A stretch of DNA of 43,600 nt from Thermoproteota archaeon (GTDB lineage Archaea; Korarchaeota; Korarchaeia; Korarchaeales; Korarchaeaceae), in NCBI GenBank assembly GCA_027491415.1, contig JAOZFH010000006.1, forward strand, positions 1 through 43,600, written 5' to 3'. Position numbers and translations under genes: made by a program. Shown here piece after piece: positions 16,827 through 24,136 of this stretch. Every line of letters begins with the position of its first letter. Within the stretch, counting starts at the first letter, position 1. Under the pieces are notes generated by a model, which saw nothing but the letters and a program-made list of their open reading frames with translations, had not been told where the DNA came from and did not search any database.

Positions 16827-17888
16827 ATGAGGGAAGAGCTAGTCTCGCTCCTCGAGAGACTCTCCACGGCTCCAGGACCGCCGGGCATGGAGGACCGGGT
16901 GAGGAGGCTAATAGCCCAAGAGCTCCGGGGTCACGTTGACGGCCTCGAGGTGGACGCCCTGGGCAACCTGATAGCTGTCAAGAAGGGCTCAAGGTCGGCC
17001 AGGATCATGCTCGACGCTCACATGGACGAGGTCGCGCTGATGGTACGCTCCCTTAGGGCGGACGGCTTCCTGGAGATCGTTCCCCTTGGAGGGCTGGACC
17101 CGGCCGTCCTGCTCGCCCAGCGCGTGGTGGTCCACGCGAGGAGCAGGGACATCCCTGGAGTTCTGGGAGCGAAGCCAAGACACGTGATGACCGAGGAGGA
17201 GCTGAAGAGGAGGCCCACGTTCGACGAGCTCTACGTCGACGTGGGGGCCAGGTCGAGGGAGGAGCTGGAGGCGCTGGGCGTGAGGCCGGGCGACTTCGTC
17301 ACCTTCGACGTCCCGTTCAGGAGGTTTGGTGACGCGGTGATCGGAAAGGCCTTCGACGACAGGATGGGGTGCCTGGTAGCCGTAGAGGTTCTGAAGGAGC
17401 TGCCGGAGGACTCGCCGACCGTTGTGGCGGCCTTCACCGTCCAAGAGGAGCAGGGCCTCCGCGGCGCCGGGGTCGCGGCCTACAGGATCAACCCGGACGC
17501 GGCCTTCGCCCTCGAGGGCACCATAGCCGATGACACCCCCGGCGTGCCGGAGGGGAAGAGGGTCACGATCTTGGGGGGCGGGCCCGCGATAAGGGTGATG
17601 GACAGGAGCATGCTCACCCAGAGGCTCGTCTTGGAGCACATGATCCGAGTCGCGGAGGAGGCAGGGGTCAGGTACCAGCTCCAGCTATCGCCGAGGAGCG
17701 GGACCGACGCTGGGAGGATACACCTCACGAGGGAGGGCATACCCACGGGAGTGGTCTCGGTGCCGGTGAGGTACATCCACACCCCGTCCAGCCTCGCCCT
17801 GATCCCCGATGTCGAGGAGACTGTCAGATACGTGATCCAACTGCTCGACTCAATAAGGTCGGCGGAACAGCTCCGGCCCTCGATCTAG
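16827..17888 (+). CDS. M42-family metallo-aminopeptidase (TET type)
   Basis: Co2+/Zn2+ aminopeptidase of about 353 residues, a family that assembles into dodecameric TET particles degrading peptides in the cytoplasm. Metal ligands and the catalytic base are visible: His in LDAHMDEVALMV, Asp in GKAFDDRMGC, Glu-Glu in VQEEQGLRGA, Glu in FALEGTIADDTPG (Asp in some relatives) and His in VPVRYIHTPSS. The frame opens at 16749, but TATA-like CGTTTATTAG near 16795-16804 lies about 25-30 bases before the ATG at 16827 (MREELVSLLERL), indicating a leaderless start there. Ends in TAG. Confidence 0.9.
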   Translation: MREELVSLLERLSTAPGPPGMEDRVRRLIAQELRGHVDGLEVDALGNLIAVKKGSRSARIMLDAHMDEVALMVRSLRADGFLEIVPLGGLDPAVLLAQRVVVHARSRDIPGVLGAKPRHVMTEEELKRRPTFDELYVDVGARSREELEALGVRPGDFVTFDVPFRRFGDAVIGKAFDDRMGCLVAVEVLKELPEDSPTVVAAFTVQEEQGLRGAGVAAYRINPDAAFALEGTIADDTPGVPEGKRVTILGGGPAIRVMDRSMLTQRLVLEHMIRVAEEAGVRYQLQLSPRSGTDAGRIHLTREGIPTGVVSVPVRYIHTPSSLALIPDVEETVRYVIQLLDSIRSAEQLRPSI

Positions 17889-17893
17889 GCGGC

Positions 17894-18715
17894 CTACGGG
17901 GCGAGTACTATGGAGAGCTTGAGGATGAGTCCCCGCAGGACCAGCGGGTTCAGCGGAAAGATGACCACGTAAGCCCAGGTCGCAAGCGGACCGACTCGCT
18001 GGCAGATCTTTATCGATCCCATCAGGACCGTCGTGCAGTAGATGAAGACGGCAGCGAGGATGGGCCCTTCCAGCCCAGCGGTCATGAGGGCGGATCCGGC
18101 GACCGCCGGCGCGATGCGGAGGATCGGCCCCCGCCAGGCGAACTCGCCCCCGAACCTCCGAGGGGACAGCGCCGCCCCGAGACACGCCGTGAGCAGCGCG
18201 GCCCCCAGGCCGATCGCGACTGTTAGGAAGAGGGTCGCCTCCATCCACGAGGTCCCATCGAGTTCCAGCGTCCCCGCGAGCCAGAGAAGCAGATATCCGA
18301 CGGTGCCCGCCCACGGGACGATCCGGGGCCTCAGACCCTCAACGCGCCGCGTCTCGGCAGCGGCGAGGCCGACCGCCCAGGTGATGGACAGGAGGAGGAA
18401 GACAGCGCCGATGCCCGCGCCGGCGCCCAAAGTGCGGAGTGATAGAGGGATCCACCCCGCACCGAACCCAACGACCGCGAGCGATCTGAAGAGGTCTGCG
18501 CTCGCTAAGTACCATAGATCCGACGCTTTAAGTCCCTTGAACAGGATCCCAGCCTTCTTCAGCGCCCTGGCCGGAATCAAGACCGCCGCCGCCAAGGCTG
18601 CGCAGGCCGCCGCCAGCGCCGCCCCCTCGGGGAGGCGAGACACGGCAGGTGGTAGGATGATCAGGGCGGCGAGAAGCATGGTGGAGGCCACGTAGGACAG
18701 CTCAAGCTCGTCCAT
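17894..18715 (-). CDS. polytopic membrane protein, unknown
   Basis: 273 residues with about eight hydrophobic helices rich in Ala/Leu/Gly and only short loops; no transporter signature, charged membrane residues or cysteine motif that I recognise. The ATG at 18715 lies about 30 bases after a minus-strand TATA-like CAATTAAATCC (18743-18753). Convergent with the M42 peptidase, whose stop lies 6 bases from this gene's end. Confidence 0.65.
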   Translation of the reverse strand: MDELELSYVASTMLLAALIILPPAVSRLPEGAALAAACAALAAAVLIPARALKKAGILFKGLKASDLWYLASADLFRSLAVVGFGAGWIPLSLRTLGAGAGIGAVFLLLSITWAVGLAAAETRRVEGLRPRIVPWAGTVGYLLLWLAGTLELDGTSWMEATLFLTVAIGLGAALLTACLGAALSPRRFGGEFAWRGPILRIAPAVAGSALMTAGLEGPILAAVFIYCTTVLMGSIKICQRVGPLATWAYVVIFPLNPLVLRGLILKLSIVLAP

Positions 18716-18824
18716 CTTCGCGCCCCGGATTTGGGTGAAATGGATTTAATTGCTTCAGCCTAGGGGAGAACTCAGATCTATTTTTTTATGGAGCGCCGGC
18801 ACCCTGCTCAGGTGCTGAGTCGCT

Positions 18825-20624
18825 TTGAGTAGAGCGTCCCTGGTCATCTTGGTCTTACTCTTGGCTTCGGTCCCCTCCACACCTCTCGTCTCTTCCGAGG
18901 GTCGGCCTGCCCCGTTCTCAGACTATCGAGAGACCCCCCTGAACAGGGTCCTGTTCCCCCGGATTGGGGCGCCGGCTCTGGCGGAGCCTGGGTCCCGCTT
19001 CGAGGCCTTTGTCGCGTGGGTCACGGATGAGGTGCCGGACCCCGAGGCCGCGTCCTGGGGCGCCTCACTGAAGTCTCTCTACTCCGACGCCGACTCGTAC
19101 GCTCTCACGGTTGAGTCCCAGGAGTTCACCGGCGACTCGTGGCGTCTGATCCTCGCCCTGCCGGGTGACGTCCAGCCTGGCCTCTACAACCTCTCGCTCT
19201 CCGCGGGTGGGGTCAGGTACGTTGAGCCGAACTCGGTGTACGTGCTGGAGCCCGGGCAATCCTCGCTGAGGGTCGCGGTGGCCACCGAGAGCCACTTCAG
19301 CCTGAGGAGGGCCCCGGGAGACGTGGCCTTCCGAGAGTCCTTCATCGACGTCCTGAACACGGCTCAGGCCCTGGGCGTGGACGCCTTCATCCACTTGGGG
19401 GATCTGCTGGGCAACGTGTACGACGAGGAGACCTTCGCCGCCTTCTACCGCCTCCTGGTTCAATCGAGGGTGCCGGTCTTCCTGGTGCAGGGGAACGCCG
19501 ACTGGGACACCGTGGAGCACGACAAGTACTACTGGGACAAGTACCTCGGCCCGATCATGCGGTACAGGGCCGAGTACCTCTGGATCACCGTCGAGGCGAT
19601 GAACACTGACACCGGGAGGGTCTCTGACGACCTGCTCGACCGGGTGGAGGCCGACCTCGCGGGGGCCGAGACCCCCGTGAAGGTGCTCATAGTTCAGTAC
19701 CCCTACTGGCAGAACTCTCCGAACGCTCAGGAGCGGCTCCCCGACATACTCAAGAGTACCAACGTTACCCTGGTCCTGTTCGGTCAGGACGGCACCGACG
19801 AGGTGTTGGAGCCGCCGGATAAGGCCGTGCTCCACGTCGCGCCGAAGACCACGCACAGGGCGGTCAGCGGCGGGTTCAGGCTCCTCGAGATCTCCGAGTC
19901 GGGACTGGTCAGGTACTGGGATGAGAGCGTGCCCAACGGGCTCCTCAACGTCTCGTACCTGCAGCCCAATGACGGGTCCTCGGAGTCGATGGCGGTGAGG
20001 GTCGAGTACGGGATCCCAGACGGGGATTACGGCCTGTCCATGTTTGAAGAGGGTGGGAGGCTGGTCCTCAAGCTGCCCGTGCTACTGAGGGACGTGGGCA
20101 GGGGGATCAGCGTCGAGGGGGCGGAAGTGAGTTGGCAGTCCAGGCGCGGCGGGAAGGTGGCCCTGCTCCTGAGGGCCGAGGTGTCGCCCGGCGGAGACCT
20201 CACGGTGAAGGTCCTCCAGGGGGAGGACGCGACCGCGCCCACGATAAGGGTCTACCCTGACGTGGTGGTGAGGAAGGCCACCCTCTACTACGAGTTGAGC
20301 GACGTGGGGCTGGGGGCCGAGTCCGTGGAGTTCTACTTCAGCGAGGACAACTCGAGCTGGGCTCCCTGCCCCGTCAAGGTGGTGGAAGAGCACCCCCTGT
20401 ACTACATTGAAGCCACCAAGCCGGTGATGTACTACAAGGCCGTAGTGCGGGACGCGGCCGGGAACGTTGGAACCTACTACGGCCAGATAGAGTTCCCGGA
20501 CCTCGGACCCACTCAGACGACTCCCCCGCCAGCGGAGAGAGGTCGGCTTAACCTAATCGCGGTCGGGGTTGCGGCGCTGGCGGCGATAGCCGTCGTCGCC
20601 GCGCTCCTGATGAGGAGGAGGTAG
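18825..20624 (+). CDS. exported, membrane-anchored protein with a degenerate metallophosphoesterase domain
   Basis: 599 residues: signal peptide at 1-24 (SLVILVLLLASVPSTPLVSS), an N-terminal beta domain, a calcineurin-like fold around 145-350, C-terminal beta-sandwich domains, and a final anchor (LNLIAVGVAALAAIAVVAALLM) before Arg-Arg-Arg. The phosphoesterase motifs are only partly kept: TESHFS where D-x-H is expected, FIHLGDLLGN kept, VQGNADWD where GNHD is usual, VQYPYW where a His would bind metal, and FGQDGT in place of GHxH. A typical two-metal centre therefore looks lost, and the protein may bind rather than hydrolyse. TTG at 18825 follows a TATA-like TCTATTTTTTTATGG (18777-18791). It stands alone. 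Confidence 0.75.
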   Translation: MSRASLVILVLLLASVPSTPLVSSEGRPAPFSDYRETPLNRVLFPRIGAPALAEPGSRFEAFVAWVTDEVPDPEAASWGASLKSLYSDADSYALTVESQEFTGDSWRLILALPGDVQPGLYNLSLSAGGVRYVEPNSVYVLEPGQSSLRVAVATESHFSLRRAPGDVAFRESFIDVLNTAQALGVDAFIHLGDLLGNVYDEETFAAFYRLLVQSRVPVFLVQGNADWDTVEHDKYYWDKYLGPIMRYRAEYLWITVEAMNTDTGRVSDDLLDRVEADLAGAETPVKVLIVQYPYWQNSPNAQERLPDILKSTNVTLVLFGQDGTDEVLEPPDKAVLHVAPKTTHRAVSGGFRLLEISESGLVRYWDESVPNGLLNVSYLQPNDGSSESMAVRVEYGIPDGDYGLSMFEEGGRLVLKLPVLLRDVGRGISVEGAEVSWQSRRGGKVALLLRAEVSPGGDLTVKVLQGEDATAPTIRVYPDVVVRKATLYYELSDVGLGAESVEFYFSEDNSSWAPCPVKVVEEHPLYYIEATKPVMYYKAVVRDAAGNVGTYYGQIEFPDLGPTQTTPPPAERGRLNLIAVGVAALAAIAVVAALLMRRR

Positions 20625-20633
20625 CCCACCTTA

Positions 20634-20651
20634 CCCCTCCACCCCCCTTTT
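20634..20651 (+). terminator. C-rich/T-run terminator after the phosphoesterase-like gene
   Basis: CCTCCACCCCCCTTTTT begins about ten bases after the stop, matching the arrangement behind nuoN. Confidence 0.4.
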
Positions 20652-20683
20652 TCACCGCGGGAGTTCGAGGGACGCGGGAAAGA

Positions 20684-21571
20684 TCACAGCATCAGCGCCA
20701 CCGGAGACCCGAGCCTCACGCCCAATGACCTGGCCACGGGTCGACACTTGGCCGTGAGGAGCAGGAGCGTTGGTCTCCCCAACCCCTCGGCAGGCTCGGT
20801 CAAGGTCTCGTAGTGGCCCATGCCCTTTGCTATGACCATATCGGACTCCTCTATCGCCTCCAGAGCCTCGCGAGTGGCCTCACCCCCGCGGAACCCCAGT
20901 CGGGGACGGACGGTCGCCGGAATCACGCGCACGCCGCTCGGCACGACTTGGCGAGCCTCATCCACGGTGACGTCGTCGAGTATTGGGCCCGGTTTGGCCA
21001 AAACCGTCACCTCCTTTCCCATGCCGACGAGAAGGTCGATGAGCAGCGCGTCTACCAAGAACTCCCCCAGGTTGTCGCTCATCAGGACCACGGATCTGGC
21101 CCCCTTGATGATGGAATAGGCCTCTCTCGTGCGATCCACCGCGAATCCCCTCGACGCTGCCCTCAAGACCGCCTTGAACGCCTTAGATGGGTCGATAGGG
21201 TGGTCCTGCACCCCCACCTCCACGGCGTTCGCTGCGGCTGAGAGGAGGGCGACCTCCCGAAACCGCTCGTAGCCTTCCGGAATCCCGGACAAGTGCCTCA
21301 AGGCCACCGTCCTGATGCCGTCCCTTACGCTCTCCATGGCCGCCCTCTTCAGCGGGCCCTTGATGTCCTCTATCCCGGAGAGCTCCGACGCCCTCAGGGC
21401 CAGCGCCGTACCGAGGTCGGCGGGAATCGCGTCGTCAGACCACATCGCCCTGAACTCTCTGAGGAGCTGCAGGGCAAGCCTGAAGGCCTCGTCCCTCTCC
21501 AGGTGGGTGAGGGAACTCAGCCTGACAGCACTCGACGAGAGGCATATCGCGCACAGCGGACTTACCTTCAC
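20684..21571 (-). CDS. DUF89 / ARMT1-like phosphatase family
   Basis: 295 residues. The family is known for metal-dependent damage-control phosphatases acting on phosphometabolites. Visible hallmarks are the CxxC start (SPLCAICLSSSAVRL), the Asn-Asp metal region (VVLMSDNLGEFLVDALLI), and MVIAKGMGHYETL with the KGxGxYE motif near the end. Archaeal members often carry the CxxC head. GTG at 21571. Divergent from the V4R gene, with about 170 bases between starts. The actual substrate cannot be inferred. Confidence 0.8.
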   Translation of the reverse strand: MKVSPLCAICLSSSAVRLSSLTHLERDEAFRLALQLLREFRAMWSDDAIPADLGTALALRASELSGIEDIKGPLKRAAMESVRDGIRTVALRHLSGIPEGYERFREVALLSAAANAVEVGVQDHPIDPSKAFKAVLRAASRGFAVDRTREAYSIIKGARSVVLMSDNLGEFLVDALLIDLLVGMGKEVTVLAKPGPILDDVTVDEARQVVPSGVRVIPATVRPRLGFRGGEATREALEAIEESDMVIAKGMGHYETLTEPAEGLGRPTLLLLTAKCRPVARSLGVRLGSPVALML

Positions 21572-21740
21572 AGGTCAGCGGGCGCAGCCCGCCTCATAAC
21601 CCTGTCCCTATCTCCGCATCCAGACATCCGGACAGTCAAGTCCACGACCTGCCCAGCGCGGTCGGTTGCTGGACCTCGCGCCGTTTTTACCGCCGGATAA
21701 ATCGTTATTTTGGTCCCGGAAAAGTTCTCTAGGTGCGGAG

Positions 21741-22292
21741 ATGAGCCTGAGGGCAATCGAGGAGGACCCCCACAGGAGGGGGGTGCTCCGGGCCGAGGTG
21801 GACATCCCCCACTTCGGCAGGGTCGTGCTCAAGGACATGTTCCTGATGTCTACCCGATGGTGGGCGGACTTCATGGCCGGGCTGACCGTCTTCGTGGGTG
21901 AGAAGGGTCTGAGGCCGGTCTTGTACTACTCCGCCTACAGGATGATGAAGGTCCACGACTCCAAGGGCATAGTCTCAACCAAGGAGAAGCTGTCTCTCAG
22001 CGAGATGCTGGACGTGGCCAGGAGGGTTTACAGGTCCCTGGGGTTCGGCGACATCCTGTCGATCACGTTAGGAGAGGAGAAGGTGGTTGTCAGGGTAAAG
22101 GACTCGTTCGAAGCCAGGGGGAGGAGGTCGGATTCGCCCGTGTGTCACTTCACTGCCTGCCTCCTCGCCGCTCTGGTGGAGGACACGACCGGCATTCGAA
22201 TAGGCCCGATGATTGAGAGGGAGTGCCAGGCCGCTGGGGCGGACGCGTGCACATTCGAAGCGGAGGTCCTCGAGGGAGGAACCCGCAGTTGA
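21741..22292 (+). CDS. V4R-domain protein (small-molecule sensor-like)
   Basis: About 183 residues with a V4R (4-vinyl reductase) domain, a ligand-binding fold found in BchJ and in sensor halves of regulators. The end is typical: IGPMIERECQAAGADACTFEAEV, with the ECxAxGxxxCxFE signature; another Cys pair lies at VCHFTACLLA. ATG at 21741 follows a TATA-like CGTTATTTT (21704-21712) by about 30 bases. Its TGA overlaps the TTG start of the next gene, so the pair is translationally coupled. It likely senses a ligand and works with the radical SAM-ModE protein. Confidence 0.75.
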   Translation: MSLRAIEEDPHRRGVLRAEVDIPHFGRVVLKDMFLMSTRWWADFMAGLTVFVGEKGLRPVLYYSAYRMMKVHDSKGIVSTKEKLSLSEMLDVARRVYRSLGFGDILSITLGEEKVVVRVKDSFEARGRRSDSPVCHFTACLLAALVEDTTGIRIGPMIERECQAAGADACTFEAEVLEGGTRS

Positions 22293-23446
22293 GTCCACCT
22301 GGGGGCCGCGCCGAGGCGATAGCAGTCGTGAGGTCCATCGACGGCTGCGACTCCGCGTGCTCCTACTGCCCGCGCGCCGAGGAGAGGGTCCCTCCCCGTG
22401 GCTTCCTTGACCCCCACAGGGTTGAGGTCTTCTTGGACTCGCTGATAGGCTCTGGCCTGAGGCCCGACGTGTACTTCACGTGTCCTAACCCGCTGGCTCA
22501 CCCTAGGGTGGAGGAGCTGATCGCGGCGGCGACCGACAGGGGCTTGGAATCTCATGTGTTCGTCCCCGCGGCGGCCGGCTCCCGCGAGAGATCTCCAGAA
22601 CGCCTCATGAAAGCAGGCGAGATATTCCTGTTCTGCTACTCGACCTCCGAGCTTAAGCGCGCCAAGAGGTTCGTCAGGAGGCTCCTCGTGGCTGGGAAAT
22701 CCATGAGGTTGATGTCCATCTACGTCCCCGGGGTGAACGACGAAGAGATCACAGAGATGGTGAACATCGGCAGGTCGTGGGGTCTCCAGGTGTGGGTCTC
22801 TCCCCCGGTCTTCTGCCCGGTCACCAGGTGCCCAGCGGATGTGGTCAAGGCTATGCAGGGCAGGGGGTACGACGTCTCAGATCCCTTCGGAGAGTTCATG
22901 GGGATCTACGAGATGAGGGTGACGTTCCACCGGGACTTTCCGGTATACCTCCTCTCAGGCCCCAGATGTCGCAGGGAATGCAGGATAATCTACATGGACC
23001 CGTCCGGCTTGGTTGGCAAGTGCCCCATGCTGGGCCAGCTCAACCCAGCCTACGGGCCGGAGGAACTCCGGAGCATACTCGGCTCGGGGTGCGAGCTGAT
23101 AGAGCGCTCCGCGGCCTACTCGTTCATCCCCTCCCTCAGGCTGGTCACGAAGGACGGTCAGATCCTGGATGAAGACGATCTGGACCTGCTCTCTATGCTG
23201 GAGTCGACGGGGAGCCTCAGCGCCGTCGCGAGGAGCCTCGGGCTGTCCCCCCCAGCGGTGTACAGGAGGCTCAAGAGGATGGAGTCCGCGCTGGGGTTCA
23301 AGCTCTTCGAGTCGTGGAAGGGCGGCGCCGGACGGGGAGGCGTGGTCCTCACGCCGGAGGCCCTCGAGCTGGTGCGGTCCTACCGGGGCTACAAGGCTGG
23401 CCTGGGGATCGTCCGTTTTAACCTCATGTTAAACGAAAGGGCTTAG
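22289..23446 (+). CDS. radical SAM protein with C-terminal ModE-type winged helix
   Basis: 385 residues. The N-terminal radical SAM domain has CDSACSYC (Cys20, 24, 27, spacing CX3CX2C), which binds the [4Fe-4S]-SAM cluster. Extra cysteines (FCPVTRCP and GPRCRRECRI ... GKCPMLG) could hold an auxiliary cluster. From about 300 on there is a DNA-binding winged helix of the ModE/LysR type: LLSMLESTGSLSAVARSLGLS, VYRRLKRMES, and the Gly-rich wing GGAGRGGVVLTPEALELV typical of ModE N-terminal domains. TTG at 22289 has GGAGGA about 8 bases before it and overlaps the V4R stop. A radical SAM enzyme fused to ModE-like DNA binding is unusual; directly upstream of the CODH genes it may regulate them. Function inferred only. 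Confidence 0.75.
   Translation: MSPPGGRAEAIAVVRSIDGCDSACSYCPRAEERVPPRGFLDPHRVEVFLDSLIGSGLRPDVYFTCPNPLAHPRVEELIAAATDRGLESHVFVPAAAGSRERSPERLMKAGEIFLFCYSTSELKRAKRFVRRLLVAGKSMRLMSIYVPGVNDEEITEMVNIGRSWGLQVWVSPPVFCPVTRCPADVVKAMQGRGYDVSDPFGEFMGIYEMRVTFHRDFPVYLLSGPRCRRECRIIYMDPSGLVGKCPMLGQLNPAYGPEELRSILGSGCELIERSAAYSFIPSLRLVTKDGQILDEDDLDLLSMLESTGSLSAVARSLGLSPPAVYRRLKRMESALGFKLFESWKGGAGRGGVVLTPEALELVRSYRGYKAGLGIVRFNLMLNERA
23417..23433. promoter_or_regulatory. inverted repeat before the CODH operon
   Basis: Arms TTTAAC and GTTAAA around CTCAT, extended by CG on both sides with one extra T. It lies in the last codons of the radical SAM gene, about 15-20 bases before an AT-rich, TATA-like GTTAAATTTTTTACC (23446-23460), and ahead of cooF. 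A candidate operator; no protein is assigned. Confidence 0.35.
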
Positions 23447-23512
23447 TTAAATTTTTTACCTAAATCGGAGAATTTTTCTTGAGCGGGTTAAAAAAATCCC
23501 TAGGGGGGGTGA

Positions 23513-24136
23513 ATGGCAACCGTCCCTCCGAGCTACCTGGAATACCTCATCTACGTCGACCCTGAGAGGTGCGTGGGATGTAGGAGCTGTGAGATAGCCT
23601 GCGCGGTCGAGCATTCCTCCTCGAAGGAGCTGTTTCAGGCCGTCTTCGAGGACCCTGCGCCCAGGCCGAGGACGAAGGTCGTCCCGGCAGCCGGCGTTTA
23701 CGTCCCCATGAGGTGCATGCACTGTGATCCGGCCCCCTGCGTCGAGGCCTGCCCTACGGGGGCCATGCACAGGACGGACGAGGGCTTCGTCGTATCCGAC
23801 CTCGAGAAGTGCATAGGGTGCAGGACCTGCCTCCTCGCCTGCCCCTTTGGCCACCCGACCTACGACTTTAGGAGGAAGGTGGTGAAGTGCGACCACTGCG
23901 TTGACAGGTTCCGCGTTGGACTACCGCCAGCGTGCGTCGAGGCCTGCCCGACGGGGGCCCTGAGGTACGGCAGGGCGGAGGACATCTTGGACAGGGAGAA
24001 GATCAGGAGGGCCGCGGAGATGGTGCTCGGACTTGCGGAGGCGGCCGTGGTGTACGCCAAGCCCGCCGAGAGGGCTCCCAGGTCCCCCCTGGCATCTCTC
24101 AGGGAGATGTATGAGGCCGTGAGGTGGTCAGAATGA
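23513..24136 (+). CDS. cooF: CooF-like four-[4Fe-4S] ferredoxin
   Basis: Electron acceptor of CO dehydrogenase, 207 residues. Sixteen cysteines form four cluster motifs: C20/23/26/30, C68/71/76/80, C100/103/106/110 and C126/129/141/145. The C-terminal helical tail (about 150-207) is variable in the family. ATG at 23513 is preceded by AGGGGGGGTGA and by AT-rich TATA-like tracts. Its stop overlaps the cooS start by four bases (ATGA). Here it probably links CooS to the Hdr proteins encoded downstream rather than to a hydrogenase, as no hydrogenase gene is nearby. Confidence 0.9.
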   Translation: MATVPPSYLEYLIYVDPERCVGCRSCEIACAVEHSSSKELFQAVFEDPAPRPRTKVVPAAGVYVPMRCMHCDPAPCVEACPTGAMHRTDEGFVVSDLEKCIGCRTCLLACPFGHPTYDFRRKVVKCDHCVDRFRVGLPPACVEACPTGALRYGRAEDILDREKIRRAAEMVLGLAEAAVVYAKPAERAPRSPLASLREMYEAVRWSE

